A stretch of 64,000 nt of DNA from Silvania confinis (GTDB lineage Bacteria > Pseudomonadota > Gammaproteobacteria > Enterobacterales > Enterobacteriaceae). The stretch lies in the NCBI RefSeq assembly GCF_025564085.1, contig NZ_JAMGZJ010000071.1, positions 62,001 through 126,000 of the forward strand, read 5' to 3'. The notes below the pieces were generated by a model. The model was not told where the DNA came from. It worked only from the letters and a program-made list of their open reading frames with translations, and searched no databases. Shown here piece by piece: positions 40,277 to 49,823 of this stretch. The translations under genes were made by a program, and so were the position numbers. The stretch's first letter is position 1; each line of letters opens with the position of its first letter.

Positions 40277-42523
40277 TTAACGTCCGCCGCGGATCAGGCC
40301 GCCCATCCCGCGACGCTCCATAAAGGCCGCCACCTGATGGCGGACTTCGGTTGCCAGCTGGGCTTCAAGACTGCGGGTCGCCAGCAGTTGTGCCTCTTCG
40401 AAATCAATGTGGCGCAGCAGGTACTTCACGCGGGCTACGGAGCGTCCGTTCATGGACAAATGATGGAAGCCGAGGCCAATCAGGATCGCCACACACATGG
40501 AGTCCCCCGCCATCTCACCGCACAGACGCAGGTCGATACCGTGGGTTTGCGCCTCGCGGGCAATCATCGCCAGCGCCCGCAGCATCGCCGGGTGCAGGCT
40601 ATCGTACATGCTCGCCACGCGGGTGTTGTTGCGATCCACCGCCAGCATATACTGGGTCAGGTCGTTGGTGCCCACCGAGATAAAGTCTACGCGATTGGCC
40701 AACTGCGGCAGCATAAAGACCATCGACGGGACTTCGAGCATCACCCCCAGCCGGGGTTTCGGAATTTCGTAGCCGATCATCTCTTCGACTTCGCGGCCGG
40801 CACGTTCGATCAACCGTCGGGCTTCGTCGATTTCGTCAATGCTGGTTACCATCGGCAGCAGAATGCTGAGATTGCCCGTCGCGGCATTGGCGCGCAGCAT
40901 CGCGCGCACCTGGATGAGAAAGATCTCCGGCTGATCGAGGGTGATGCGAATGCCGCGCCAGCCCAGACAAGGGTTTTCTTCGCTGATCGGCATGTACGGC
41001 AGCTGTTTGTCCGCGCCGACGTCCAGGGTACGCAGCGTCACCGGTTTGTCATTGAACATCTGCAACATGCCCTGATACTGCGCCACCTGCTCCTCTTCCG
41101 AGGGGAAGCCGCTCTGCAGCATAAACGGGATTTCGGTGCGATAAAGACCGATGCCATCGATGCGCCCACCAAGCTTCTCTTCATGCGCCGGACTAAGACC
41201 GGCATTGAGCATCACCTTGATCCGCTCGCCGCTTTTCAACGCTGCAGGTTGGTTAACGTCGTCTTCTGCCAGACGGCTCAGCTCGTTCTCTTCGCTGATA
41301 AGCCGCTGGTACTCCTGCAGCAGAACCGGCTCAGGATCAACCAGCAGCTCGCCGCGATAGCCGTCCACCACCAGCGTACGGTGATGCAAGGCCGACGGCT
41401 GGATATCCGCGCCCATGACGGTTGGGATCCCCAGCGCGCGCACCATAATGGCGGCGTGCGAGTTGGCCGCACCATCGCGAACCACAATCCCGGCAAGTCT
41501 GTCCTGCGGCAGTTCCGCAAGAGTAGTGGCCGAAAGCTCATCGGCCACCAGCACAAAGCGCGGTGGCCAGGTGTTTGGCCCCTGAATGGTGTCATCGAGA
41601 TGGAAAAGCAGGCGCTGGCCCAGCGTGCGCAGGTCTCCGGCGCGCTCTTTAAGATACCCGTCGGTTAAAGTGGCAAACTGCTCAGCGAATTTCTCGATGC
41701 TCTTTTTGACCGCCCACTCGGCGACCGAGCCGTTATCCACTTCGGCAAACAGCTCCCGACGCAGTCGGGCATCGGAAAGCAGGTGGGAGTAGAGATCGAA
41801 AATGGCGGCGGTTTCTTTCTGTGCACCGGCGGCAAAACGTTTGCTGTAGCGGCGAAACTCGTTAGCTGCCTCTTCCAGCGCGCCGGTCAGACGCTCGCGT
41901 TCAAGCGCGGTATCCAGCGTTGACGCTTCGTAAACCTGTTCCATCAGCGGCAGGGTGGCATCCATCCAGCCTTGAGCTATTGCCACGCCGGGTGATGCAG
42001 GTAAGGCACGAATACGCGTCTGTCGGTACTGACCAAACAGCGCCGTCAGCTGAGACTGGGAGAGGATCGCCGCCATTTGCGTGGCCAGCGTAACGAGGAA
42101 AGACTCTTCGCTTTCGTCGTATTGCCGCAGTTCACGCTGCTGGACCACCAGCACGCCAAGCAGCTGGCGGCGCTGGATAATCGGCACACCAAGAAACGCC
42201 CGAAAGCGTTCTTCTCTTACTGCAGGAATATATTTAAAGCTGGGGTGCTTCTGTGCATCGGCAAGGTTGATGGGCTCAGCCAGACGCCCGACCAGGCCCA
42301 CTACGCCTTCATCAAAGGCGAGCGCGACGGTACGACCACGCGGTTTTTTCAGGCCGCGCGTCGCCATCAGGTAATAGCATCTGCGGTCATGGTCGGCCAG
42401 ATAAACCGAACAGACTTCGGTTTCCATCGCAAGGCAGATGTCAGTGACCAGAATATCCAGCGCCTCGTTGAGCCGTGGAGCACTGGCCACCTTCTCGACT
42501 ATTTCACGCAGGCGGGTGAGCAT
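40277..42523 (-). CDS. ptsP: Nitrogen PTS enzyme I, PtsP (EI-Ntr)
   Basis: A 748-residue phosphoenolpyruvate-protein phosphotransferase. The N-terminal GAF domain (about 1-160) senses nitrogen status. The EI core follows with the phospho-accepting histidine H356 in GAANSHAAIMVRALG and a C-terminal PEP-binding barrel (LMVTSIDEIDEA.., GTNDLTQYML). It passes phosphate to NPr and EIIA-Ntr. It follows rppH by 12 bp and is probably co-transcribed. Confidence 0.97.
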   Translation of the reverse strand: MLTRLREIVEKVASAPRLNEALDILVTDICLAMETEVCSVYLADHDRRCYYLMATRGLKKPRGRTVALAFDEGVVGLVGRLAEPINLADAQKHPSFKYIPAVREERFRAFLGVPIIQRRQLLGVLVVQQRELRQYDESEESFLVTLATQMAAILSQSQLTALFGQYRQTRIRALPASPGVAIAQGWMDATLPLMEQVYEASTLDTALERERLTGALEEAANEFRRYSKRFAAGAQKETAAIFDLYSHLLSDARLRRELFAEVDNGSVAEWAVKKSIEKFAEQFATLTDGYLKERAGDLRTLGQRLLFHLDDTIQGPNTWPPRFVLVADELSATTLAELPQDRLAGIVVRDGAANSHAAIMVRALGIPTVMGADIQPSALHHRTLVVDGYRGELLVDPEPVLLQEYQRLISEENELSRLAEDDVNQPAALKSGERIKVMLNAGLSPAHEEKLGGRIDGIGLYRTEIPFMLQSGFPSEEEQVAQYQGMLQMFNDKPVTLRTLDVGADKQLPYMPISEENPCLGWRGIRITLDQPEIFLIQVRAMLRANAATGNLSILLPMVTSIDEIDEARRLIERAGREVEEMIGYEIPKPRLGVMLEVPSMVFMLPQLANRVDFISVGTNDLTQYMLAVDRNNTRVASMYDSLHPAMLRALAMIAREAQTHGIDLRLCGEMAGDSMCVAILIGLGFHHLSMNGRSVARVKYLLRHIDFEEAQLLATRSLEAQLATEVRHQVAAFMERRGMGGLIRGGR

Positions 42524-42535
42524 AATGTGCGTAGC

Positions 42536-43066
42536 TTAACCTCTTTTACGTCGCCAGGCAGGTGCGATCTGCGGCTTAGGAGGAGCCTCCTGAAGCATCA
42601 TCACAGCACTTGCGAACTCTTTCATCACCCTGCGGTAAACGTCGCGCTTAAACGACACGACCTGACGAACGGGATACCAGTAGCTGACCCAGCGCCAGCC
42701 ATCGAATTCCGGCGTGCTGCTGGTTTGCATATTGATTTCCGCATCGCTGCTCACCAATTGCAGAAGAAACCACTTCTGTTTCTGGCCGATACATACCGGC
42801 TTTGTGTCCCAACGCACCAAACGCTTCGGTAACTTGTAACGCAACCAGTTGCGGGTCGAAGCCAGAATGCGGACATCCTTACGGCTTAAGCCAACTTCTT
42901 CGAACAGCTCCCGATACATCGCTTGCTCTGCGGACTCTCCCGGGTTAATTCCCCCTTGGGGAAACTGCCAGGAGTGCTGACCATATCGCCGGGCCCACAT
43001 TACCTGCCCCTGGCGATTACAAATTACGATACCTACGTTCGGGCGGTAGCCATCGTCATCAATCAC
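42536..43066 (-). CDS. rppH: RNA pyrophosphohydrolase RppH
   Basis: A 176-residue Nudix hydrolase that removes pyrophosphate from the 5' end of mRNAs and so starts RNase E-dependent decay. The Nudix box is at residues 38-60 ([17 protein letters not shown]) with the catalytic glutamates of REx2EE. It is the first gene of rppH-ptsP. Confidence 0.97.
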   Translation of the reverse strand: MIDDDGYRPNVGIVICNRQGQVMWARRYGQHSWQFPQGGINPGESAEQAMYRELFEEVGLSRKDVRILASTRNWLRYKLPKRLVRWDTKPVCIGQKQKWFLLQLVSSDAEINMQTSSTPEFDGWRWVSYWYPVRQVVSFKRDVYRRVMKEFASAVMMLQEAPPKPQIAPAWRRKRG

Positions 43067-43199
43067 CGGACTACCTCAAACTAAATCTGATATATGAATG
43101 ATTGTTTCACACTCCTGAGAGGCGGTAAACCACTCTCTTACGGGCCTGGAGCCGAATAACATTTGAATAACTCACAATTATCATCATAGTTATAAACAG

Positions 43200-43600
43200 A
43201 CAGACGATCAGAAGCGCAATTTTATGCACTTTTTCTGTGGATAGAGTTGTGAAGAAGTTCGTGATTACCCATGGACAACCTAAACCGCCCAGGATAATGC
43301 AGAATTTTCTTAACTTAATAAAATTTTATATTTCATTTAGTTAGCGTTATAAAATTGCAACAAACAACATATAGTGTGATACAGCTCACTCTTAAGATCT
43401 GCGCATTGATGAAAGATCGAACAGCGTCGGTTTTATCCACAGATTGTGCCAATAAGTTAGTCACATTTTGTCGAATTTTTCGATTTTCATCGCACGTCAA
43501 GGCTGTAAATGGAAACAGTAGTAGGGGTTATTCCCAGTTATCCCACTTTTCTGTGGATAAGTAGGGGTAAGATCCTGTTTATTGCCAGTGACCAGATTTG
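43200..43600. other. Probable DARS2 (DnaA-reactivating sequence)
   Basis: The 685-bp rppH-mutH gap has no credible gene but holds DnaA boxes. TTATCCACA is perfect at 43433-43441 and, inverted, at 43552-43560. TGTGGATAG at 43236-43244 has one mismatch and TTATTCCCA at 43529-43537 one mismatch. The cluster at 43529-43560 (two forward-type sites facing one inverted site) has the layout of a DARS core. In E. coli DARS2, which converts ADP-DnaA to ATP-DnaA with IHF and Fis, lies in this same interval. The boundaries are approximate, and no IHF or Fis site was assigned. Confidence 0.7.
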
Positions 43601-43751
43601 AACAACCTGAAGCACAATCGGCTGCTCGCAACAAAATACTGTCTAAAAAGATATATAAATCATCAGCCTGTAACAAGCAAAAAGAAAAAGTTAAACTCTG
43701 TCTGTGCGGTGGAAAACTAGTGCTCATTTTTTAACCAATGGATAAATTATC

Positions 43752-44444
43752 ATGCTTCCCCTCGTCCCGATGGCCTCTCCTCCCGAAACGGAAGCGGCTT
43801 TACTGCAGCAGGCACAACGTCTGGCGGGTTACTCGCTGGGGGAGCTGGCCGCCCTTGCAGGTATGCCTATTCCCCCGGATCTCAAACGTGATAAAGGCTG
43901 GACAGGGGTTCTACTGGAACTGTGGTTAGGGGCCAGCGCAGGCAGCAAGCCTGAGCAGGATTTTGCCGCACTGGGCGTGGAGCTGAAGACCATTCCCGTC
44001 GACAGCCAGGGCCGGCCGCTGGAAACAACGTTTGTGTGCGTGGCACCACTCACCGGCAATACAGGGATTACGTGGGAAAGTAGCCATGTGCGGCATAAGC
44101 TTAAGCGCGTGCTGTGGGTGCCGGTCGAAGGGGATCGGGCGATCCCGCTGGCGTCACGTCGCGTCGGCGCACCGTTAATCTGGAGCCCGGATGAAGAAGA
44201 GGATCACCAGCTGCGGCTGGACTGGGAAGAGCTGATGGACATGATTGTGCTCGGTCAGGTCGAGCGGATTACGGCTCGCCACGGTGAGGTGCTGCAGCTA
44301 CGGCCAAAGGCGGCAAACAGTAAAGCCCTTACCGAGGCGATTGGCGCACGCGGCGAGCCGATTTTGACCCTTCCACGCGGTTTTTACTTGAAAAAGAACT
44401 TCACGGGCCCCCTGTTGGCACGACATTTTTTGCTGAATACCTGA
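43752..44444 (+). CDS. mutH: DNA mismatch repair endonuclease MutH
   Basis: A 230-residue restriction-endonuclease-fold protein that nicks the unmethylated strand at hemimethylated GATC during MutS-MutL-directed repair. The catalytic D-E-x-K arrangement is in [14 protein letters not shown] (about residues 71-84). It has the dam/MutH family C-terminus [13 protein letters not shown]. It is a single gene, preceded by the DnaA-box region. Confidence 0.97.
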   Translation: MLPLVPMASPPETEAALLQQAQRLAGYSLGELAALAGMPIPPDLKRDKGWTGVLLELWLGASAGSKPEQDFAALGVELKTIPVDSQGRPLETTFVCVAPLTGNTGITWESSHVRHKLKRVLWVPVEGDRAIPLASRRVGAPLIWSPDEEEDHQLRLDWEELMDMIVLGQVERITARHGEVLQLRPKAANSKALTEAIGARGEPILTLPRGFYLKKNFTGPLLARHFLLNT

Positions 44445-44571
44445 TTTTTTGGCCTGAATTGTGATGTTTTTAACAAATCGCCCGTTTTTTAAGATATTCC
44501 CTCTTTCGGGAAACCGTCTCAGCAGTTATTACTACACTAAGAACTAACACGAACCAGGTGAGGTGATAAGA

Positions 44572-44790
44572 ATGAAAAAATGGGCAGTGATAATCTCGGC
44601 TGTTGGTTTAGCGTTTGCCGTTTCTGGTTGTAGTAGCGATTACGTCATGGCGACCAAAGACGGTCGCATGATCCTGACCGACGGCAAACCCGAAGTCGAC
44701 GATGATACCGGTCTGGTCAGCTACCGCGATCAGCAAGGTAATAATATGCAGATCAATCGCGACGATGTGTCGCAAATTATCGAACGATAA
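44572..44790 (+). CDS. ygdR: Small DUF903 lipoprotein YgdR
   Basis: A 72-residue predicted lipoprotein. The start is ATG at 44572 ([22 protein letters not shown]), with AGGTG upstream; an earlier in-frame GTG at 44563 is rejected. The lipobox VSGC puts the acylated cysteine at C20. The mature part, [28 protein letters not shown], is clearly homologous to YgdI at 17197. In E. coli ygdQ separates it from mutH; here it does not. Confidence 0.92.
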   Translation: MKKWAVIISAVGLAFAVSGCSSDYVMATKDGRMILTDGKPEVDDDTGLVSYRDQQGNNMQINRDDVSQIIER

Positions 44791-44918
44791 TGTGTAAGGT
44801 CAGCGGCTGGCTGGCCTTTTGATTTTTCTCTTCCCCTTTTGCTTCCCCTCTGCCATGTTTATATCCCGCTGTCGGGAGGTTCCTGACGCCGCTAACATGT
44901 CCAATAAGGAAGCCGGCT

Positions 44919-45959
44919 ATGCATTATCACCGTATCCCCCATAGTTCTCTTGAGATAAGCCAGCTGGGGTTGGGCACGATGACATTCGGTGAACAAAATA
45001 GCGAAGCCGATGCCCATGAACAACTCGATTACGCCGTCAGCCAGGGTATCAACCTTATTGACGTCGCTGAAATGTACCCGGTGCCACCACGCCCGGAAAC
45101 CCAGGGATTAACCGAGACCTACGTCGGCAACTGGCTGGCAAAACGCGGCAACCGCGAAAAGCTGGTGGTCGCGTCTAAAGTCAGCGGCCCTTCCCGCCTT
45201 AATGACACCGGTATTCGCCCAAATCAGATCCTCGATCGCAAAAATATCCGCGCGGCGCTGGATGACAGCCTGAAACGCCTGCAGACCGATTATCTCGATC
45301 TCTACCAGGTGCACTGGCCGCAGCGTCCAACCAATTGTTTTGGCAAGCTGGGCTACAGCTGGAGCGACGGTGCGCCGGTAGTGACGCTGCTGGAAACGCT
45401 GGAAGCGCTGACAGAATGCCAGCGCGCCGGGAAGATTCGCTACATCGGCGTCTCTAACGAAACGGCCTTTGGGGTGATGCGCTACCTGCATCTGGCCGAT
45501 AAGCACGACCTGCCGCGCATCGTAACCATTCAAAACCCGTACAGCTTGCTGAACCGCAGCTACGAAGTGGCGCTGTCGGAAGTGACGCAGTATGAAGGCG
45601 TCGAACTGCTGGCATACTCCTGCCTGGGCTTTGGCACGCTGACCGGTAAGTACCTCAACGGCGCACAGCCAGCGGGGGCGCGCAATACGCTGTTCAGTCG
45701 CTTCACTCGCTACAGCGGCGAGCAGACGCAGAAAGCGGTGGCGGCCTATGTGGAGATCGCCAAACGTCACGGGCTCGATCCGGCACAGATGGCGCTGGCC
45801 TTTGTTCGTCGTCAGCCGTTTGTGGCCAGCACCCTGTTGGGCGCAACCACTATGCAGCAGTTGAAAACAAACGTCGAAAGCTTCCATCTGGAGCTGAGCG
45901 AAGAGGTGTTAGCGGAGATTGAAGCGGTGCATCAGGTGTATACCTATCCGGCTCCGTAA
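44919..45959 (+). CDS. tas: Aldo-keto reductase Tas
   Basis: A 346-residue NADP(H)-dependent aldo/keto reductase matching E. coli Tas (AKR family). The TIM-barrel start LGLGTMTFGEQN, the catalytic DVAEMYPVPP tyrosine and the lysine in VVASKVSG are present. A C-terminal phosphate-binding segment (ASTLLGATTMQQL) follows. E. coli Tas was found by complementation of a tyrosine auxotroph; its natural substrate is uncertain. It ends before a strong terminator. Confidence 0.94.
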   Translation: MHYHRIPHSSLEISQLGLGTMTFGEQNSEADAHEQLDYAVSQGINLIDVAEMYPVPPRPETQGLTETYVGNWLAKRGNREKLVVASKVSGPSRLNDTGIRPNQILDRKNIRAALDDSLKRLQTDYLDLYQVHWPQRPTNCFGKLGYSWSDGAPVVTLLETLEALTECQRAGKIRYIGVSNETAFGVMRYLHLADKHDLPRIVTIQNPYSLLNRSYEVALSEVTQYEGVELLAYSCLGFGTLTGKYLNGAQPAGARNTLFSRFTRYSGEQTQKAVAAYVEIAKRHGLDPAQMALAFVRRQPFVASTLLGATTMQQLKTNVESFHLELSEEVLAEIEAVHQVYTYPAP

Positions 45960-45968
45960 CAAAAGCAA

Positions 45969-45993
45969 AAAGGCAACGTCAGTTGCCTTTTTT
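45969..45993 (+). terminator. Terminator of tas
   Basis: Stem AAAGGCAAC / GTTGCCTTT with a 4-nt loop, followed by T's, about 10 bp after the tas stop. Confidence 0.9.
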
Positions 45994-46017
45994 AATGTTT
46001 GCGCCCTCTCCCAGACC

Positions 46018-46057
46018 GTAGGCCGGGTCAGGTGAAGCCGCCACCCGGCATTTTTTT
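46018..46057. repeat. REP-like element at the 3' end of lplT
   Basis: GTAGGCCGGGT ... ACCCGGC with a run of seven T's on the plus strand; the run overlaps the lplT stop codon. It has REP (palindromic unit) character and may terminate transcription from the left. Confidence 0.65.
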
Positions 46058-47249
46058 ACCGACGTCGCTGCCACACCCAAAGCCCCGCGATGGCCAGCGC
46101 AAACAGCCCACCAAACCCGACGCCGATGCCCACCACCGACAGGCCCGCTTTGACGGCCAGCGAATAGAGCCCCAGCATCAGCAGCATGGCGGCGTTTTCG
46201 CCCAAGTTTTGCACCGCAATGGCATTGCCTGCCCCAACGGTATGCTTGCCACGCTCCTGCAGCAGGGCATTAAGCGGCACCACAAAGAATCCGCCGAGGA
46301 TCCCCATCAGGAACAGCAGCACATACGCCGGTAACAGCGCATGCTGCAACGAGAACAGCAGCACTACCAACCCAATCAGCACCCCGGCTGGCATGCAGCG
46401 GGCGACCGTTTGCAGCGTTACCAGCTTTGCCGCAGCACCCGCACCGACGACGATCCCGACTGCCACCATCGCATTAAGATAGGTTGGCGTGGCGTTATCG
46501 GTAAGCCCCAGCACCGTTGGTACCCACAATACCAGCAGGAAGCGCAGCGTAACGCCCGCCCCCCAGAACATGCTGGTGCCAATCAGCGAGAAGCGGGTTT
46601 CGCCGTTATGCCACAGCACGCGGCAGGCATTAAAGAAGCTCGCCGTCATCGGGGTAAAGCGCCAGGACTGTCCCGGACGCGCCACGGGTAGCGTTGGGAT
46701 AAACAGGTTTGCCACCACTGCGCCCGCATACACCACAGCGCATACGCCCAGCGCCGCCAGCACATGCCAGTCGGCCAGTACGCCGCCGGCCATCGAGCCC
46801 AGCAGGATCGCCGCAATCGTCGATGACTCCATCAGGCCGTTAGCTTTAACCAGTTTATCCCCGGTGGTGAGTTCCCCCAGGATGCCGTACTTGGCAGGGG
46901 AATAGGCCGCAGCCCCGATCCCCACCAGCGTATAGCCGATAAACGGATTCACGCCGAGGCAGATACTGGCCGCCCCCAGCAGTTTCAGGCTGTTGGCGAA
47001 CATCATCACCCGGCCTTTGGCAAAACTGTCCGCCACCTGACCAACAAAGGGGGCAAAGACGATGTAAGCCCCGACAAACACCATCTGCAGGATCGGTTGG
47101 CTCCAGTCCGGGTAAAACTGCGACTTCAGCAGCGCCAGGGTGGCAAACAGCAGCGCGTTATCGCCAAAGGCCGAGAGGAACTGCGCAGCGGTAACCGCCA
47201 TCATCCCCTTCGACCAGATCGAGGTGTTTTCAGGAACTGACTTACTCAT
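46056..47249 (-). CDS. lplT: Lysophospholipid transporter LplT
   Basis: A 397-residue MFS-type inner-membrane protein that flips lysophosphatidylethanolamine inward for reacylation by Aas. The start is ATG at 47249 ([15 protein letters not shown]), preceded by GGTGGAG and overlapping the aas stop by 8 bp. Seven extra upstream codons are rejected. Conserved blocks [18 protein letters not shown] and [14 protein letters not shown] match E. coli. Confidence 0.95.
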   Translation of the reverse strand: MSKSVPENTSIWSKGMMAVTAAQFLSAFGDNALLFATLALLKSQFYPDWSQPILQMVFVGAYIVFAPFVGQVADSFAKGRVMMFANSLKLLGAASICLGVNPFIGYTLVGIGAAAYSPAKYGILGELTTGDKLVKANGLMESSTIAAILLGSMAGGVLADWHVLAALGVCAVVYAGAVVANLFIPTLPVARPGQSWRFTPMTASFFNACRVLWHNGETRFSLIGTSMFWGAGVTLRFLLVLWVPTVLGLTDNATPTYLNAMVAVGIVVGAGAAAKLVTLQTVARCMPAGVLIGLVVLLFSLQHALLPAYVLLFLMGILGGFFVVPLNALLQERGKHTVGAGNAIAVQNLGENAAMLLMLGLYSLAVKAGLSVVGIGVGFGGLFALAIAGLWVWQRRR

Positions 47250-49401
47250 GCTGCGGCTCCACCTGTTCAACCCACTCTTTCAGGGTGACAAAATCCGGTT
47301 TACCACTGCCCAGCAGCGGAAGTTGCTTCAGATAACGAATATCACGCGGCACCGCCAGCTCCGGAATGCCCTGCGCGCGCGCCCGCTGGAGCAGCTGCTC
47401 GCGCTTGAGCTCGCCGTCGGTGGTAAACAGCACCAGCGCCTCGCCTTTACTGGCATCGGTTTTCACCGCGGTCGCGTGCATTTTGTCAGCGGATACGGAC
47501 AGCGCCAGCTGTTCGACCATCTCCAGCGAAACCATTTCGCCCGCGATTTTGGCAAAGCGTTTTGCCCGGCCCTGGATCTGCACGTAGCCCTGTTCGTCGA
47601 AGCGCACGATATCGCCGGTGTCATACCAGCCGGCTTCCACCTCGCCCTGAGCGTTCTCCGCCGTTGGCGCTTCCAGCACGCCGGGGTTTTCTACCCGCAG
47701 ATAGCCGTTCATCACGTTTGGCCCTTTCAGCTGCAGGCGACCGCCCTCTTCAATACCCGGTACTTCCAGCAGCCGTGCGTCCATCCCCGGTAAAATGCGC
47801 CCGACCGTGCCGGGCTTCGCCGCCATCGGTACGTTAATCGAGACTACCGGCGCGCACTCCGTCACACCGTAGCCTTCGAGAATGCGCAGACCAAACTTGT
47901 CCTGCCACAGCTGACGGGTGCTCTCCTGCAGTTTTTCCGCGCCAGCCACCACATAGCGTACGCGATGGAAGTCATACGGATTGGCAAAGCGCGCGTAATG
48001 CCCGAGGAAGGTGGAGGTGCCAAAAATCACCGTACAGTTACGGTCATAGGTCAGCTCCGGCACAATGCGGTAATGCAGCGGACTCGGATAGAGAAACACC
48101 TCTGCGCCGGTCAGCAGCGGGGTGAAAAGCCCCACCGTCAGGCCGAAAGAGTGGAACAGCGGCAGCGCCGACATAAAGCGGTCATCGGCGGTGAAGTCGG
48201 CGATAGTTTTAATCTGTTCGACGTTTGCCAGCAGGCTTTTGTGGCTGTGCACCACCCCTTTCGGGTTCCCTTCAGAGCCGGAGGTAAACAGGATAACGGC
48301 CGCATCTTCCGGCTGCTGTTTCACCTGCGCCAGCCGTGGGGCCAGCAGGTGGGCAAAGATCCACAGCTTGTCACCGGTTGTCACTTCGGCTTTGAGATCT
48401 TCAAGGAATACCCAGCGTACCTGGGTGAGCTGTTCCGGCAGGTGCCAGAGCTTGCCTTTATCGAGGAACGTGCGCGAGGTAAAGACCGTGTTGATCTGTG
48501 CGGCAGTCATGGCGCTGCTCAGCCCTTTTACCCCGGCGGTGTAGTTCAGCATTGCCGGGATACGTGCGCGCGAGACGGCACCAAAAATCACCGCCGCGCT
48601 GATGCCCGCATTGGGTAGCATCAGGCCAATCTTTTCGCCCTGCTGGCTGTATTTCTCAAGAATACGCCCGACAAACAAGGTCTTGGTCAGCAGCTTACGG
48701 TAGGTATCGGGGGCAAAGTTGATGTCGTCGATGCAGTTTTTCTTCGCGCCATAGCGCGACATCGCCGTCAGCAGCGATTCATACAGCGTTTCGCGCGGGC
48801 GCACTGCCATCCGGGCTTCCATCATAATCTGATGCAGCATTTCACCGGCGATTTTACGCCGATCGCGGGCGCGGGGCGCCTCGGGCATCGGCAACGACGT
48901 TGGCGGCAGCAGATGCAGCGTAATGCGCGGGAACAGGCGCTGTTTCACTCGCCCTTTCAGACGGCTGAAGTAGGTCAGCTCAGCCCCTTCGATGCGCAGC
49001 GGCACCACCGTGGCACCGGATTTCGCCGCCACAAAGCCCGCCCCGTCATAAATCTTCATCAGCGAGCCGGTTATCGAGATCCGCCCTTCGGGGAAGATCA
49101 CGACCGGACGACCCTGCTCGATCAGGCGCACCAGGTGTTTGATCATCATTGGCTTGGTAGGATCGAGCGGCACAAAATCAATTAGCTTCGTCAGCCAGCG
49201 CATGTACCACTGCTCGCTGACGGAGGTATAGACCGCAAACACCGGGCGCACGGGCAAAAACAGCGCCAGCAGGATGCCATCAATAAAAGAGACGTGGTTG
49301 GGGGTGATAAGGACGCGTGAGGCATGTAATGACTGGGTGTCGCCAGTCAGACGCACACGAAAGAGGATACGAAACAGCGTGCGGAAGAACCCTAATAGCA
49401 T
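47242..49401 (-). CDS. aas: Acyltransferase / acyl-ACP synthetase Aas
   Basis: A 719-residue bifunctional enzyme. The N-terminal PlsC-type 2-acyl-GPE acyltransferase has the HX4D motif at H36-D41 (NHVSFID) and the FPEGRIS block. The C-terminal half is an AMP-binding acyl-ACP synthetase with [26 protein letters not shown] and [14 protein letters not shown]. It repairs lysophospholipids imported by LplT. aas-lplT forms a two-gene operon ending at the REP element. Confidence 0.96.
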   Translation of the reverse strand: MLLGFFRTLFRILFRVRLTGDTQSLHASRVLITPNHVSFIDGILLALFLPVRPVFAVYTSVSEQWYMRWLTKLIDFVPLDPTKPMMIKHLVRLIEQGRPVVIFPEGRISITGSLMKIYDGAGFVAAKSGATVVPLRIEGAELTYFSRLKGRVKQRLFPRITLHLLPPTSLPMPEAPRARDRRKIAGEMLHQIMMEARMAVRPRETLYESLLTAMSRYGAKKNCIDDINFAPDTYRKLLTKTLFVGRILEKYSQQGEKIGLMLPNAGISAAVIFGAVSRARIPAMLNYTAGVKGLSSAMTAAQINTVFTSRTFLDKGKLWHLPEQLTQVRWVFLEDLKAEVTTGDKLWIFAHLLAPRLAQVKQQPEDAAVILFTSGSEGNPKGVVHSHKSLLANVEQIKTIADFTADDRFMSALPLFHSFGLTVGLFTPLLTGAEVFLYPSPLHYRIVPELTYDRNCTVIFGTSTFLGHYARFANPYDFHRVRYVVAGAEKLQESTRQLWQDKFGLRILEGYGVTECAPVVSINVPMAAKPGTVGRILPGMDARLLEVPGIEEGGRLQLKGPNVMNGYLRVENPGVLEAPTAENAQGEVEAGWYDTGDIVRFDEQGYVQIQGRAKRFAKIAGEMVSLEMVEQLALSVSADKMHATAVKTDASKGEALVLFTTDGELKREQLLQRARAQGIPELAVPRDIRYLKQLPLLGSGKPDFVTLKEWVEQVEPQHE

Positions 49402-49493
49402 CTCAACTCCCTTTGCCGGTCAATTTGTCGGGTTACGGTAAATTGTGGCAGATTACACGAGAAGTGTAGCAGGGGCGACAGCTGTGTTCAGAC

Positions 49494-49581
49494 AAAAAAA
49501 AACCTGCGCATCTGCGCAGGTTGGTGCAAGTGATGAGTACGCAGTACGTACTAAGAATTCTCACCAATCAATACCTCTGGG
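49494..49581 (-). ncRNA. omrA: OmrA/OmrB-type small RNA (single copy)
   Basis: An 88-nt RNA on the minus strand in the aas-galR gap. The 5' end CCCAGAGGTATTGATTGGTG is the seed shared by E. coli OmrA and OmrB, and the 3' end is the terminator CCTGCGCA/TGCGCAGG followed by about nine U's. The middle resembles OmrA more than OmrB. These Hfq-dependent RNAs, induced by OmpR, repress outer-membrane proteins (CirA, FecA, OmpT) and curli (CsgD). E. coli has two tandem copies here; only one is found. Confidence 0.92.
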
Positions 49582-49689
49582 ATCTTGATTGTGGCGTTTG
49601 CCCCCTCACTTCACCAGCAGGAAAAAGCAACAGCCTGAGGCAAAGTGTAACTAATGATTCCGATTAACATTCTTCTGTTACGCTTCGCT

Positions 49690-49704
49690 GTGTAACGTTT
49701 ACAC
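49690..49704. promoter_or_regulatory. Palindrome, GalR operator-like
   Basis: GTGTAACGTTTACAC. It resembles the GalR/GalS operator GTGKAANCGNTTNCAC but is one base shorter in the left half. It lies about 120 bp upstream of galR. Confidence 0.45.
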
Positions 49705-49790
49705 GCTTTACTATGGTGTGCATCACGTTTGTGGACAGCCCAGGGGCTGCAAGCTTGAATACACCTCACTTTTCCGCAACACTAGTTGGT

Positions 49791-49806
49791 GTGTAAACGC
49801 TTACCC
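49791..49806. promoter_or_regulatory. GalR operator upstream of galR
   Basis: GTGTAAACGCTTACCC matches the GalR/GalS consensus GTGKAANCGNTTNCAC at all but one position. It lies 18 bp before the galR start codon, consistent with autoregulation. Confidence 0.7.
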
Positions 49807-49823
49807 CAAAGAGAAGGTATCGA

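Noticed and set aside
40217-41668. Open frame of 483 codons on the plus strand
   Set aside because: It is antisense to ptsP, His/Arg-rich with no recognisable domain, and lacks a ribosome-binding site; it is a by-product of the high-GC coding strand.
43355-43727. Two short frames in the rppH-mutH gap
   Set aside because: Neither has a credible start signal or family pattern, and they cover the DnaA-box core; treated as non-coding.
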